A DNA stretch of 64,000 bases from Nocardioides sp. (GTDB lineage Bacteria; Actinomycetota; Actinomycetes; Propionibacteriales; Nocardioidaceae): positions 51,732-115,731 of the forward strand of contig NZ_JASEEQ010000015.1 in the NCBI RefSeq assembly GCF_030019515.1, read 5' to 3'. Numbering within the stretch: the first letter of the stretch is position 1; the number at the start of each line of letters is the position of its first letter. The position numbers were made by a program, and so were the translations under genes. Below, piece after piece: positions 41,717 through 49,982 of the stretch. Below the pieces are notes generated by a model that worked only from the letters and a program-made list of their open reading frames with translations, searched no databases and was not told the DNA's origin.

Positions 41717-41920
41717 GGCTCGAGTCGGCGCAAACTGCCCGCTGAGGAGGCTCGAGTCGGCGCAAACTGCCCGCTGAGCAGGCTCGAGTCGGCGCAAACT
41801 GCCCGCTGAGCAGGCTCGAGTCGGCGCAAACTGCCCGCCTTGTCCACAGCGCCTGGGGATGGCGCGGGCAAGATGCGCCGACTCGGCGTCGTGGGGCGGG
41901 CAAGATGCGCCGACTCGGCG
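41717..41920. repeat. 32-nt phased repeat array 1 (four direct plus two inverted units)
   Basis: Four direct units start at 41717, 41749, 41781 and 41813, each 32 nt, sharing GGCTCGAGTCGGCGCAAACT followed by GCCCGC. After a gap, two inverted relatives (GCGGGCAAGATGCGCCGACT then CGGCG) start at 41864 and 41896, again 32 nt apart. The array fills the gap between convergent ileS and LLM oxidoreductase genes. A related array is at 60009-60154. Confidence 0.92.
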
Positions 41921-41926
41921 GTGGGG

Positions 41927-42772
41927 TCAGGCGAGGCCGAGGCGCCCGGCCAGGCGGTCGAGCGAGGCGAGGACCTCGTCCGGGGCCTTGTCGGGGACGC
42001 CCCAGATCAGCTCGGTGGCGCCGGCCTCGGCCCAGCCCATCAGGTCCTCGGGGTTCGGCTTGAACGCGATGAGGATTCGGATCTCGGGGGAGCCGTCGCG
42101 GCCGGCGTCGGCCCAGGCCTTCTTCAGTGCCTCGATGTTGGCGGAGATGTCGGCCTGGGTGGGGGTGGTCATCCAGCCGTCGGCGTTCTCGGAGATCCAC
42201 CGGAACGTCTTGGGCCCGCCGCCGGCCCCGATGATGAGCGGGATGTGCCGGGCCGGCTTGGGGTAGGCCCAGGACGGCCCGAACGAGACGAACTCCCCGT
42301 CGTAGGACGCCTCCTCCTGGGTCCACAGCGCCCGCATCGCCTCGACGTACTCCTTGAGGACCGTACGGCGACGGGCGGCCGGGACGTGGTGGTCGGCGAG
42401 CTCGTCGGTGTTCCAGCCGAAGCCGGCCCCGATGTCGACGCGGCCGCCGGAGAGGTGGTCGAGCGTGGCGATCTGCTTGGCGAGCGTGATCGGGTCGGAC
42501 TCGACCGGCAGGGCGACCGCGGTGGAGAGCCGGATCCGGGACGTGACCGCGGCGACCGTCGCCAGCGACACCCAGGGGTCGAGGGTGCGCAGGTAGCGGT
42601 CGTCGGGCAGCGACTCGTCACCGGTGCCGGGGTGCGCGGCCTCGCGCTTGACCGGGATGTGGGTGTGCTCGGGCACGTAGAACGTGTCGAAGCCCCGCTC
42701 CTCGGCCGCGGCGCCCAGCGCGGCGGGTGTGATCCCGCGGTCGGAGGTGAACAGGACGAGGCCGTTGCGCAT
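41927..42772 (-). CDS. LLM-class F420-dependent oxidoreductase
   Basis: A 281-residue TIM-barrel flavin/F420 oxidoreductase of the luciferase-like monooxygenase family, in the actinobacterial F420-dependent subgroup: AAEERGFDTFYVPEHTHIP, TAVALPVESDPITLAKQIATLDHLSGGR and GAGFGWNTDEL are family hallmarks. The substrate is unknown. The ATG at 42772 lies 6 nt after a -10-like TAGTAT, so the transcript is probably leaderless. It is divergent from dapE. Confidence 0.87.
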   Translation of the reverse strand: MRNGLVLFTSDRGITPAALGAAAEERGFDTFYVPEHTHIPVKREAAHPGTGDESLPDDRYLRTLDPWVSLATVAAVTSRIRLSTAVALPVESDPITLAKQIATLDHLSGGRVDIGAGFGWNTDELADHHVPAARRRTVLKEYVEAMRALWTQEEASYDGEFVSFGPSWAYPKPARHIPLIIGAGGGPKTFRWISENADGWMTTPTQADISANIEALKKAWADAGRDGSPEIRILIAFKPNPEDLMGWAEAGATELIWGVPDKAPDEVLASLDRLAGRLGLA

Positions 42773-42778
42773 GCGCCG

Positions 42779-42784
42779 ATACTA
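42779..42784 (-). promoter_or_regulatory. -10 box of the LLM oxidoreductase gene
   Basis: TAGTAT on the minus strand, 6 nt before ATG 42772, consistent with a leaderless transcript. Confidence 0.5.
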
Positions 42785-42815
42785 GAACGTGTTTCAGTTC
42801 TCGGGAACCTGTGAC

Positions 42816-42878
42816 CGTCGAGTGACGCGGACTGGCTGCATCCGAGGCCTCAGGGGAGCCAGTTGGCGTCACTCGACG
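42816..42878. repeat. 22-bp-arm inverted repeat upstream of dapE
   Basis: Left arm 42816-42837 (CGTCGAGTGACGCGGACTGG plus CT) and right arm 42857-42878 (AGCCAGTTGGCGTCACTCGA plus CG) match at 20 of 22 positions, around a 19-nt loop. The motif CGAGTGACGCCAACTGGC resembles the unit of the 32-nt arrays (CGAGTCGGCGCcAACTGCCC), so it may be a two-unit inverted member of the same family. Confidence 0.8.
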
Positions 42879-42926
42879 ATCCCCGGCGCCAGCCGGGGAC
42901 CGCGCCGGGCTGGTTGGATAGGCACC

Positions 42927-43997
42927 GTGACCACGACCCCGCTCGACCTCACGACCGACGTCGTCACGCTGACCGAGCAGCTGGTGAACATCGAGTCGGT
43001 CAGCCGCAACGAGCAGGCGATCGCGGACGCGGTCCAGGCCGCGCTCGCGCCGTACGACCATCTCACCGTGACCCGGCACGGCAACACCGTGGTCGCCCGC
43101 ACCGACCTCGGCCGCCCCGAGCGGGTGGTGATCGCCGGCCACCTCGACACCGTGCCGGTCAACGACAACCTCCCCGCCCGCCGAGAGGGCGGCCTTCTGC
43201 ACGGCCTCGGCAGCTGCGACATGAAGGGCGGGGACGCGGTGATCCTCCGGCTGGCGGCCACGGTCGCCGAGCCCACCCGCGACGTCACCTACCTGCTCTA
43301 CGACGCCGAGGAGATCGAGGCCGAGCACAACGGGCTGCGGCTGCTCTCCCTGACCCATCCCGAGCTGATGGCCGCGGACTTCGCGATCCTGATGGAGCCG
43401 TCCAACGCCGGCGTCGAGGCGGGCTGCCAGGGCACGCTGCGCGTCGACGTGCGCACGACCGGCGAGCGCGCCCACTCCGCGCGCAGCTGGCGGGGCGTCA
43501 ACGCCATCCACCGGGCCGGCGAGGTGCTCCGCCGCCTGGAGGGGTACGACGCCCGGCGGCCGGTCATCGACGGCCTGGAGTACCACGAGGGCCTGAACGC
43601 GGTGGCCGTCCGCGGCGGCGTGGCCGGCAACGTCATCCCCGACGAGTGCGTGGTCGAGGTCAACTACCGGTTCGCCCCGGACCGCTCCGAGGCCGAGGCG
43701 GAGGCGTTCGTCCGGGAGTTCTTCGACGGCTTCGACGTCACCCTCACCGACTCGGCGCCGGGCGCGCTGCCCGGGCTCGACCGGCCGGCCGCGAAGGCAT
43801 TCGTCGAGGCCGTCGGCGGCGAGGTCAACCCGAAGTTCGGGTGGACCGACGTGGCCCGCTTCAGCGGGCTCGGCATCCCGGCGGTGAACTACGGGCCCGG
43901 GGACCCCCTCCTCGCGCACAAGCAGGAGGAGCACGTGCCCGTCGAGCAGATCGAGCACTGCGAGACCCGGCTCCGGACCTGGCTGGAGGGCCGCTGA
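42927..43997 (+). CDS. dapE: succinyl-diaminopimelate desuccinylase
   Basis: A 356-residue M20-family zinc peptidase that removes succinate from N-succinyl-LL-diaminopimelate. Metal and catalytic motifs are GHLDTVP, GLGSCDMKGGDA and LLYDAEEIEAEHNG, with the late His in DPLLAHKQEEHV. The dimerisation domain is in the middle (GERAHSARSWRGVNAIH). GTG 42927 is chosen because the family begins right after it; the upstream in-frame extension would be encoded by the inverted repeat and is not protein-like. Together with dapC and dapD it covers the succinylase branch. Confidence 0.92.
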   Translation: MTTTPLDLTTDVVTLTEQLVNIESVSRNEQAIADAVQAALAPYDHLTVTRHGNTVVARTDLGRPERVVIAGHLDTVPVNDNLPARREGGLLHGLGSCDMKGGDAVILRLAATVAEPTRDVTYLLYDAEEIEAEHNGLRLLSLTHPELMAADFAILMEPSNAGVEAGCQGTLRVDVRTTGERAHSARSWRGVNAIHRAGEVLRRLEGYDARRPVIDGLEYHEGLNAVAVRGGVAGNVIPDECVVEVNYRFAPDRSEAEAEAFVREFFDGFDVTLTDSAPGALPGLDRPAAKAFVEAVGGEVNPKFGWTDVARFSGLGIPAVNYGPGDPLLAHKQEEHVPVEQIEHCETRLRTWLEGR

Positions 43998-43998
43998 G

Positions 43999-44730
43999 AT
44001 GGTGCGTTCGAAGTCCAAGGGCCCGATCCTCCAGCGGCGCGCGCAGGTCGACGCCGTCACCACCGACCAGCGGCTGCTCGACGGCCGCGGGCCGGCCGAC
44101 TGGGTACACACGGATCCGTGGCGGGTGCTGCGCATCCAGGCCGAGTTCATCGAGGGCTTCGGCGCGCTGGCCGAGCTGGGCCCCGCGATCTCGGTGTTCG
44201 GCTCCGCCCGCACCCCCGCCGACCACCCGGCGTACGCCGTCGGCGAGGAGGTGGGCCGCAGGCTCGTCGAGGCCGGGTTCGCGGTGATCACCGGCGGCGG
44301 GCCGGGCGTGATGGAGGCGGCCAACAAGGGCGCGAGCGAGGCGGGCGGGATCAGCGTCGGGCTCGGGATCGAGGTGCCCTGGGAGGCCGAGCTCAACGAC
44401 TGGGTCGACGTCGGCATCGACTTCCGCTACTTCTTCGTCCGCAAGACGATGTTCGTGAAGTACTCCCAGGGCTACATCGCGCTGCCCGGCGGCCTGGGCA
44501 CCCTCGACGAGCTGTTCGAGGCGATGACCCTGGTCCAGACCCAGAAGATCACCTCGTTCCCGATCGTGCTCCTCGGTGTCGCGGAGTGGAGCGGCCTGCT
44601 GGACTGGATGGCCGACTCGATGCTCTCCGACGGCCGGATCAAGCAGAGCGACCTCGACTCGCTACTGCTCACCGACGACATCGACGAGGCGATCGCGTGG
44701 ATCGTCGCCGGCCGCCGGGACGGTGAGTAG
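43999..44730 (+). CDS. LOG-family protein (TIGR00730 Rossmann fold)
   Basis: A 243-residue cytoplasmic protein of the LOG/TIGR00730 family. The signature PGGLGTLDELFEAMT contains the PGGxGTxxE motif and VITGGGPGVMEAANKGA the nucleotide loop. Characterised members are cytokinin-riboside 5'-monophosphate phosphoribohydrolases, hydrolysing nucleoside monophosphates to base and ribose phosphate; in most bacteria the physiological role is unknown. It starts one base after the dapE stop, so it is co-transcribed with dapE, an arrangement common in actinobacteria. Confidence 0.9.
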   Translation: MVRSKSKGPILQRRAQVDAVTTDQRLLDGRGPADWVHTDPWRVLRIQAEFIEGFGALAELGPAISVFGSARTPADHPAYAVGEEVGRRLVEAGFAVITGGGPGVMEAANKGASEAGGISVGLGIEVPWEAELNDWVDVGIDFRYFFVRKTMFVKYSQGYIALPGGLGTLDELFEAMTLVQTQKITSFPIVLLGVAEWSGLLDWMADSMLSDGRIKQSDLDSLLLTDDIDEAIAWIVAGRRDGE

Positions 44731-44736
44731 GCCGTG

Positions 44737-45039
44737 ATGTGGTTCTTCGCGGTGCTGATCGTGCTGGCGCTGGGCGGGATCGCGATGGTCGCGGCGGGCC
44801 GCGGGGCGCCGCTGGCCGAGGCGTACGACGACCGCCCCGACGCCGGCGTGCCCGCGAAGGGCCCGCTCGCGGCCGAGGACCTGCGGCGGGTGCGCTTCTC
44901 GCTGGCGGTCCGCGGCTACCGGATGTCGGAGGTCGACGCGCTGCTCGACCGCCTCGCCACCCAGCTGGAGGACGGCAGCGACCCGGAGGGCGAACGCCCC
45001 GGCCCCACGAGGGGTCATGGCGGTGAACCCCGCGCGTAG
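44737..45039 (+). CDS. DivIVA-domain membrane protein
   Basis: A 100-residue protein with one N-terminal membrane helix (about residues 2-20) and a cytoplasmic segment DLRRVRFSLAVRGYRMSEVDALLDRLATQL, which is the short DivIVA-like motif found in many actinobacterial proteins. It probably recruits or interacts at the membrane or septum, but the role is unknown. ATG 44737 or GTG 44734, one codon earlier, may be used. It follows the LOG gene closely and is likely in the same operon. Confidence 0.75.
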   Translation: MWFFAVLIVLALGGIAMVAAGRGAPLAEAYDDRPDAGVPAKGPLAAEDLRRVRFSLAVRGYRMSEVDALLDRLATQLEDGSDPEGERPGPTRGHGGEPRA

Positions 45040-45054
45040 GGCACACTTCGCAGC

Positions 45055-45480
45055 GTGTCGACCGAGGTGATCGTCTACGTCCTCACCGTGCTGGCGGCTG
45101 TCGTGATCGTGCTGACCCGGCTCCGGCTCGGCCGGCAGGACGGCGGCGCCGGGCGTCTCCAGATGGGCAACGGGCTGCTCAACGTGCACACCGGCGCCGG
45201 TGCGGTGGCCCTGGTGCTGTGGTTGGTCTTCCTGGTGGCGGGCGAGGACTCCGCGGCCGGCAGCGAGACCGTCGGCATCATCGCCCTCGCGCTGTGGTGG
45301 GTCGTGGTGGTGGCCGGGCTGCTGATCCTGGTGCGTTGGCTGCCCAGCCGCGGTCGGCACGCCTCCGAGGGTCGCGACGACAGCTGGTCCGAGGGCCCGG
45401 GCCTCTCGATCCTGGCCCACGTCGGGATGCTGGTCGGCGTCGGCGTGTTCACCTGGGCCTACCTGACTGCCGCGGTCTGA
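45055..45480 (+). CDS. hypothetical polytopic membrane protein
   Basis: A 141-residue protein with about four membrane segments (IVYVLTVLAAVVIVLT, HTGAGAVALVLWLVFLVAG, GIIALALWWVVVVAGLLILV, HVGMLVGVGVFTWAYL). There is no cofactor motif, and I do not recognise a family with certainty. GTG 45055 lies 15 nt after the DivIVA-like gene, consistent with the same operon. A short hydrophilic loop (RGRHASEGRDDSW) separates helices three and four. Confidence 0.65.
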   Translation: MSTEVIVYVLTVLAAVVIVLTRLRLGRQDGGAGRLQMGNGLLNVHTGAGAVALVLWLVFLVAGEDSAAGSETVGIIALALWWVVVVAGLLILVRWLPSRGRHASEGRDDSWSEGPGLSILAHVGMLVGVGVFTWAYLTAAV

Positions 45481-45499
45481 CCCCCGCGTCCCGATGTTC

Positions 45500-45505
45500 T
45501 AGGGT
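45500..45505 (+). promoter_or_regulatory. -10 box of the M14 peptidase gene (leaderless)
   Basis: TAGGGT located 8 nt before ATG 45514, the same layout as kynA and dapD. Confidence 0.55.
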
Positions 45506-45513
45506 CGGTGCCC

Positions 45514-46269
45514 ATGCGTCTCGGGACCCTGATCGCCACCGCACTCGCCGCCACGCTCGTCACCGGGCTGCTCGCCGGCACGCCGACGGCGTCGTACGCC
45601 GTGCGCGCCCCCGACGGTCGGCCCGCCGTCATGGAGAAGCGCGTGATCGGGCACTCCGTGCGCGGCCGGCCGATCAAGGCCTTCCGGCTCGGCGAGCGCG
45701 GCCAGCCCAAGGTGCTGCTGATCTCGACGATGCATGGCAACGAGGGGCACCCGCGGCAGATCCTGGCGACCCTGCGCGACGGCAAGCCGATCCACGGGCT
45801 CAACCTGTGGGTGCTGCCCATCTACAACCCCGACGGGCTCGCCCGGCACACCCGCAAGAACGCGCACGGCGTCGACCTGAACCGCAACTTCCCCTACCGC
45901 TGGGCCGACCTCGACGGCAGCTACGAGTCCGGACCGCGGCCCGGCTCCGAGCCGGAGACCCGCGCGGTCATCCGGTTCCTCAAGCAGATCAAGCCCCGCT
46001 GGATCGTCAGCTTCCACCAGCCCCTGCACGGCGTCGACACCGACACCAAGAACGCCCGCTTCTCCCGCCGGGTGGCCGACAAGCTGAACCTGCCGCGCAA
46101 GTCGTTCACCTGCGGCGGCGTGTGCCACGGCACGATGACCGGCTGGTTCAACCACCACTTCACGGGCTCCGCGCTCACCGTCGAGTACGGGGCGCACCCC
46201 TCCAAGCGGCTGATGCGCAGGATCGCGCCCACGCAGGTGCTCTCGATCTGGGGCGCGCGGCGCAGGTAG
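45514..46269 (+). CDS. secreted M14-family zinc carboxypeptidase (MpaA-like)
   Basis: A 251-residue protein with a signal peptide (MRLGTLIATALAATLVTGLLA, cleavage near ASYA). The zinc ligands are His and Glu in STMHGNEGH, with a third His in VSFHQPLHG; the catalytic Glu is in ALTVEYGAHP. It resembles MpaA-type gamma-D-glutamyl-meso-diaminopimelate peptidases, which trim murein peptides. ATG 45514 is favoured over GTG 45508 by the -10 spacing. Confidence 0.82.
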   Translation: MRLGTLIATALAATLVTGLLAGTPTASYAVRAPDGRPAVMEKRVIGHSVRGRPIKAFRLGERGQPKVLLISTMHGNEGHPRQILATLRDGKPIHGLNLWVLPIYNPDGLARHTRKNAHGVDLNRNFPYRWADLDGSYESGPRPGSEPETRAVIRFLKQIKPRWIVSFHQPLHGVDTDTKNARFSRRVADKLNLPRKSFTCGGVCHGTMTGWFNHHFTGSALTVEYGAHPSKRLMRRIAPTQVLSIWGARRR

Positions 46270-46371
46270 TCGACCCCTGAGTGGACTGGGTCTCGACACT
46301 CCGGTCGCGCCCTCGTTCCTCGGACGCGCGGCTCGCTCGACCACCATCAGCGGATCCGCTTCGCGTCTCCG

Positions 46372-47166
46372 CTAGCGGCCCTCGAACACCGGCTTCTGCT
46401 TGGCGACGAAGGCGGCCACCGCGGCCCGGTGGTCGGCGGTGGCGCCGGTCCTCTGCATCATCGCGCTCTCGACCTCGAGGGACTCCTCGAAGGAGTGCCC
46501 GGCGGCGTAGGCGACCGACTGGCGGATCGCCCCGAGCGCGACAGTGGGGCCGGCGGCCAGGCGGGCGGCCAGCGCGCCGACCTCGGCGGCCAGCTCGTCG
46601 GTCGGCACCACCCGCGTGGCCAGGCCGAGCTCGAGGGCGTCGGCGGCGGGGACGGTGCTCGGGAAGTACAGCAGCTCCAGCGCCTTCGCCCGGCCGACCA
46701 GCCGCTGGAGGTGGTAGCTCGCGCCGGTGTCGCAGGACAGCGCGACGTTCGCGAAGGCCAGGTTGAAGCCGGCCGTGTCCGCCACGATCCGCAGGTCGCA
46801 GGCGAAGGCCAGGCTCGCCCCGGCGCCGGCCGCGACGCCGTTGACGGCCGCGATGACCGGCTTGGCCATCCCCGCCAGCGTGCTGACGATCGGGTTGTAG
46901 TGCTTCTCCACGGTCGTGAACAGCAGGTCGCTGCCGCCGTTCTCGAGCAGCTCGATGTGCTCCTTGAGGTCCTGGCCGGTGCAGAAGGCCTTGCCGCTGC
47001 CGGTCAGCACGACGCAGCGCACCGCGGGGTCGTCGGCCACCGCGCGCACGGTCTCGAGGAGCAGCTCCTTCGTGGCGACGTCGAGGCTGTTGTAGGCCTC
47101 CGGACGGTTGAGCGTGATGGTCCCGACGCCGTCGGTGACGTCGAGGAGGACGGAGGGCTCGGTCAT
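46372..47166 (-). CDS. enoyl-CoA hydratase/isomerase family protein
   Basis: A 264-residue crotonase-fold protein. The oxyanion-hole segments are AFCTGQDLKEH and AAVNGVAAGAGASLAFACDL; the position of the usual catalytic Glu is occupied by Asp/Ser in ALSCDTGASYHL, resembling PaaG-type isomerases that retain one acidic residue. It is downstream of a PaaX-family regulator on the same strand, so it may belong to phenylacetate-type or fatty-acid beta-oxidation. Confidence 0.83.
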   Translation of the reverse strand: MTEPSVLLDVTDGVGTITLNRPEAYNSLDVATKELLLETVRAVADDPAVRCVVLTGSGKAFCTGQDLKEHIELLENGGSDLLFTTVEKHYNPIVSTLAGMAKPVIAAVNGVAAGAGASLAFACDLRIVADTAGFNLAFANVALSCDTGASYHLQRLVGRAKALELLYFPSTVPAADALELGLATRVVPTDELAAEVGALAARLAAGPTVALGAIRQSVAYAAGHSFEESLEVESAMMQRTGATADHRAAVAAFVAKQKPVFEGR

Positions 47167-47214
47167 GCGGGCATCCTGTCAGGTCGGGCCGGTCCAGGCC
47201 GGTGGGGTCGGACT

Positions 47215-47253
47215 GGCGGGGTCGGCCGGCGGGGTCGGCCGGCGGGGTCGGCC
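47215..47253. repeat. 13-nt tandem repeat (three units)
   Basis: Three perfect copies of GGCGGGGTCGGCC at 47215, 47228 and 47241, in the gap between the paaX-like gene and the enoyl-CoA hydratase gene, preceded by a degenerate unit. Confidence 0.85.
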
Positions 47254-47261
47254 GGTCGCGC

Positions 47262-48038
47262 TCAGCCGTCCAGGCAGCGCGCGACGAACCGGTCGGCGCC
47301 CGGCTTGAGCCGTCCGGCCGCGCCGGCGAACAGCTCGGCGGCGGCCCGGCCCGGCCAGTCGCCCGGGAGCAGCGCCGGCGGGAGCCCGGGGTCGGTGAAC
47401 AGGAACTTGCGCCACTCGTGCACCAGGTGGAAGCGCGCCGCGAACGCCGCCTCGTCGGCGTCCTCGTGCGCCCCGAGGTGCTGCTCGACCAGGTCGTCGG
47501 AGGCCCGCAGCCAGCCGTCGTAGGCCAGGCGCAGGGCGGCCAGGTCCCACGCGCCGGTCGGTGGGGGGTCGAAGCGGTCCGCCCGTGCGGTGGTGGCGCT
47601 CGCGCCCTCGCGGTCGAGCACCGACCCGAGCTCGGCGCGCTCGAACGGGCTGACCCACACGTGGTCGGCGAGCTCGGCGTACCCGATGAAGGTGAGCCCG
47701 GCGCGCAGCCGCGCCCGGGCGGTCCGGCCGGACGGCGGGCTGACGAACGCCAGGTGCCAGTGCCCGTCCCAGGCCGGCGCCTCGCGACGGTAGACGCGGC
47801 GTCCGGTCTCGTCGAGCCGCCGGTCCGCCCGCGCGGTGGTGCGGTAGCCCCGGCCGCCGTCGAGCTGGACCGACTCGAGCCAGCCCTGCATGACCATCCG
47901 GGAGATCGCGGTGCGCACCGCCGGGGCCGCGATGCCGACCGGGTCGAGGAGCCGCACCAGGGCGGCCACGGGAGCCTCGCTGCCGCGGGCGCGCAGGTGG
48001 TCGCCGTAGACGTCGAAGAGCGCCGAGCGGGCCTGCAT
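47262..48038 (-). CDS. PaaX family transcriptional regulator
   Basis: A 258-residue regulator of the PaaX family: N-terminal winged helix (SALFDVYGDHLRARGSEAPV, RTAISRMVMQGWLES) and a C-terminal effector domain (VWVSPFERAEL, HLVHEWRKFLFTDPGLPPALLP). PaaX proteins usually repress phenylacetate degradation genes and respond to phenylacetyl-CoA. The adjacent enoyl-CoA hydratase may be a target, although no other paa genes are here. ATG 48038 is preferred; the longer reading frame has no family similarity. Confidence 0.87.
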   Translation of the reverse strand: MQARSALFDVYGDHLRARGSEAPVAALVRLLDPVGIAAPAVRTAISRMVMQGWLESVQLDGGRGYRTTARADRRLDETGRRVYRREAPAWDGHWHLAFVSPPSGRTARARLRAGLTFIGYAELADHVWVSPFERAELGSVLDREGASATTARADRFDPPPTGAWDLAALRLAYDGWLRASDDLVEQHLGAHEDADEAAFAARFHLVHEWRKFLFTDPGLPPALLPGDWPGRAAAELFAGAAGRLKPGADRFVARCLDG

Positions 48039-48180
48039 GGCAGGAGTGTGCCAGGTGCGCGTCCGGGCTCCGGACGGGCTGTGCTCCGCGTCACCGTCCG
48101 ATAGGGGATAATGGTCCGTGCGTACGGCGCAGCCGGGCCCTCGGAGACCCGCTGCCACATGACAAGAGGAAGGTGCGCGG

Positions 48181-48348
48181 ATGGCGGCGATGAAGCCGCG
48201 GACAGGCGACGGTCCGCTGGAGGTCACCAAGGAAGGACGCGGCATCGTGATGCGCGTCCCGCTCGAGGGCGGTGGTCGCCTGGTTGTCGAGCTGAACGCC
48301 GAGGAGGCCGGCGCTCTGGGAGATGCCCTCAAGGCCGTCGTCGGCTGA
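48181..48348 (+). CDS. small conserved actinobacterial protein, DUF3117
   Basis: A 55-residue protein beginning MAAMKPRTGDGPLEVTKEGR and ending near ALGDALKAVVG, the typical full length and sequence of DUF3117, which is nearly universal in actinobacteria and of unknown function. The gene has AGAGGAAGG upstream and a GATAAT -10-like box at 48107-48112. Confidence 0.9.
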   Translation: MAAMKPRTGDGPLEVTKEGRGIVMRVPLEGGGRLVVELNAEEAGALGDALKAVVG

Positions 48349-48353
48349 CCCCG

Positions 48354-49982
48354 GTGCCCACGACCCCGTCATCGGCCCCATCATCGGCCCCGTCATCGGC
48401 CCCGTCATCGGCCCCGTCATCGGCCCCGTCATCGCCGCAGTCACCTAGCCTGCCGAGCCAGGTCTCCCCGCCCGAGTTCGCGCTGAGCGGGGCGCTTCCG
48501 CACACCATCCTCGGCGTCGAGGTGATCGCGATCCCCGTGCTCCCCGGTGGGGAGGGCGAGGCCCTGGCGCTCGGTCCCGGGGCGGACGAGCTCGGCGAGC
48601 GGCTCGGCATCGACCTGCTCGCGATCCTCGAGGCAGACGGCGCGACCGGCCGGGCCGGGGAGGTCACCGCGCTCCCCGTGCCGCTGGGTGCCCCGGACGA
48701 CGCCGGCCTGCGGCGGGTGCTGCTCGTCGGGGTCGGGGCCCAGACCCTCGAGGACTTCCGCCGCGCCGGGGCGGCCCTCGCGCGGGCGTCGTACGACCGC
48801 GGGTCGCTGGCGACCACGGTGCCCGCGATCGCCCCGGACGAGGGGCTCGAGGCGTTCGTCGTCGGCGCGATGCTCGGCTCGTTCGGCTTCAGCTGGCGCT
48901 CCGGTCCGCCCCCGCACGTCCCGGTGAAGCGGGTCGTGCTCGCGGGGCTGCCCGACCCGAAGCCGCTCGCGCCCGTGCTGGACCGGGCGGTGGCCGTCGG
49001 CGGCGCGGGCTGGCGCTCGCGGATGCTGGCCACCGTGCCCTCGAACCTCAAGAACCCGCCGTGGCTCGCCGACCAGGCCGAGCAGATCGGGCGCGACGCC
49101 GGCCTCGACGTCACCGTCTGGGACGAGCACCGGCTCGCGGAGGAGGGGTTCGGCGGCCTGTTGGGCGTCGGCCGGGCCTCGGCCACCCCGCCGCGGCTGA
49201 TCCGCCTCGACTACCACCCGCGCAAGGCTGGCCGGCGTACGCCCACCGTCGTGCTGGTCGGCAAGGGCATCACCTTCGACACCGGCGGCCTGTCGATCAA
49301 GCCCGGCGAGGCGATGGTCAACATGAAGCGGGACATGACCGGCGGCGCGGTCGTGCTCGCGACGATGGCCGCACTGCGCGCCGTCGACTGCCCGGTCCGG
49401 GTGGTCGGGCTGGTCGCCTCCGCCGAGAACGCGATCGGCGGCGCCGCACTGCGGCCCGGCGACGTGATCCGCCACTACGGCGGCCGCACCAGCGAGGTCA
49501 CCAACACCGATGCCGAGGGGCGGCTGGTGCTCGCCGACGCGATCGCGTACGCCGTCGCCGAGGTCAAGCCGGACGTCGTCGTCGACGTGGCGACGCTGAC
49601 CGGCGCGATGAAGGTCGCGCTCGGACAGCAGACCGGCGGCCTGTTCGCCAACGACGACGCGCTGGCCGCGACCCTGGTGGCCGCCGCCGAGCGGGCCGGC
49701 GAGCCGCTGTGGCGGTTCCCGCTGGCGAGCGCCTACGAGCCCAAGCTCTCCTCCACCGTGGCCGACGCCGACAACGCCCCCAGCGGTCCGGGCGCGATCG
49801 TGGCCGCCCTGTTCCTGCAGCACTTCGTCGGCGACCTGCCGTGGGCGCACCTGGACGTCGCCTCCGTCGGCGACGCCCCGGAGGAGCGGCACGAGTGGAC
49901 CACCGGCCCTACCGGGTTCGGCGCCCGCGCCCTGCTCGCCTGGCTCGGCACCGAGCACCCCCTCGAAGGAGTCGGATCATGA
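48354..49982 (+). CDS. pepA: leucyl aminopeptidase, M17 family
   Basis: A 542-residue cytosolic metallo-aminopeptidase. The catalytic domain shows VGKGITFDTGGLSIKPGEAM (metal Lys and Asp) and the family signature NTDAEGRLVLADAI with the catalytic Arg. The N-terminal macro-like domain is ordinary, but it is preceded by about 40 residues of low complexity made of Ser-Ser-Ala-Pro repeats, encoded by a 12-nt tandem repeat (48368-48439). GTG 48354, 5 nt after DUF3117, is the only start upstream of that region. If translation starts elsewhere the repeat could be partly untranslated, but no good internal start is seen before the domain. Confidence 0.88.
   Translation: MPTTPSSAPSSAPSSAPSSAPSSAPSSPQSPSLPSQVSPPEFALSGALPHTILGVEVIAIPVLPGGEGEALALGPGADELGERLGIDLLAILEADGATGRAGEVTALPVPLGAPDDAGLRRVLLVGVGAQTLEDFRRAGAALARASYDRGSLATTVPAIAPDEGLEAFVVGAMLGSFGFSWRSGPPPHVPVKRVVLAGLPDPKPLAPVLDRAVAVGGAGWRSRMLATVPSNLKNPPWLADQAEQIGRDAGLDVTVWDEHRLAEEGFGGLLGVGRASATPPRLIRLDYHPRKAGRRTPTVVLVGKGITFDTGGLSIKPGEAMVNMKRDMTGGAVVLATMAALRAVDCPVRVVGLVASAENAIGGAALRPGDVIRHYGGRTSEVTNTDAEGRLVLADAIAYAVAEVKPDVVVDVATLTGAMKVALGQQTGGLFANDDALAATLVAAAERAGEPLWRFPLASAYEPKLSSTVADADNAPSGPGAIVAALFLQHFVGDLPWAHLDVASVGDAPEERHEWTTGPTGFGARALLAWLGTEHPLEGVGS
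48368..48439 (+). repeat. 12-nt tandem repeat in the 5' end of pepA
   Basis: Five copies of GTCATCGGCCCC (the second begins ATC) at 48368, 48380, 48392, 48404 and 48416, then a degenerate sixth. It encodes Ser-Ser-Ala-Pro units; changes in copy number would keep the frame. Confidence 0.9.

Noticed and set aside
41717..41920. CRISPR array
   Set aside because: Units are 32 nt in total with spacers of only about 10 nt, units are inverted, and no cas genes are present.
38373..42326. Minus-strand open frame of 1317 codons across ileS
   Set aside because: It is antisense to a well-conserved IleRS and shows only composition-driven Arg/Val/Gly/His runs.
46275..46370. Possible decayed repeat (CTCGACACTCCGG...GCTCGACCACC) between the M14 peptidase and enoyl-CoA hydratase genes
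   Set aside because: It looks like a worn copy of a dispersed element but has no clear second copy in this window, so I did not list it as a repeat.
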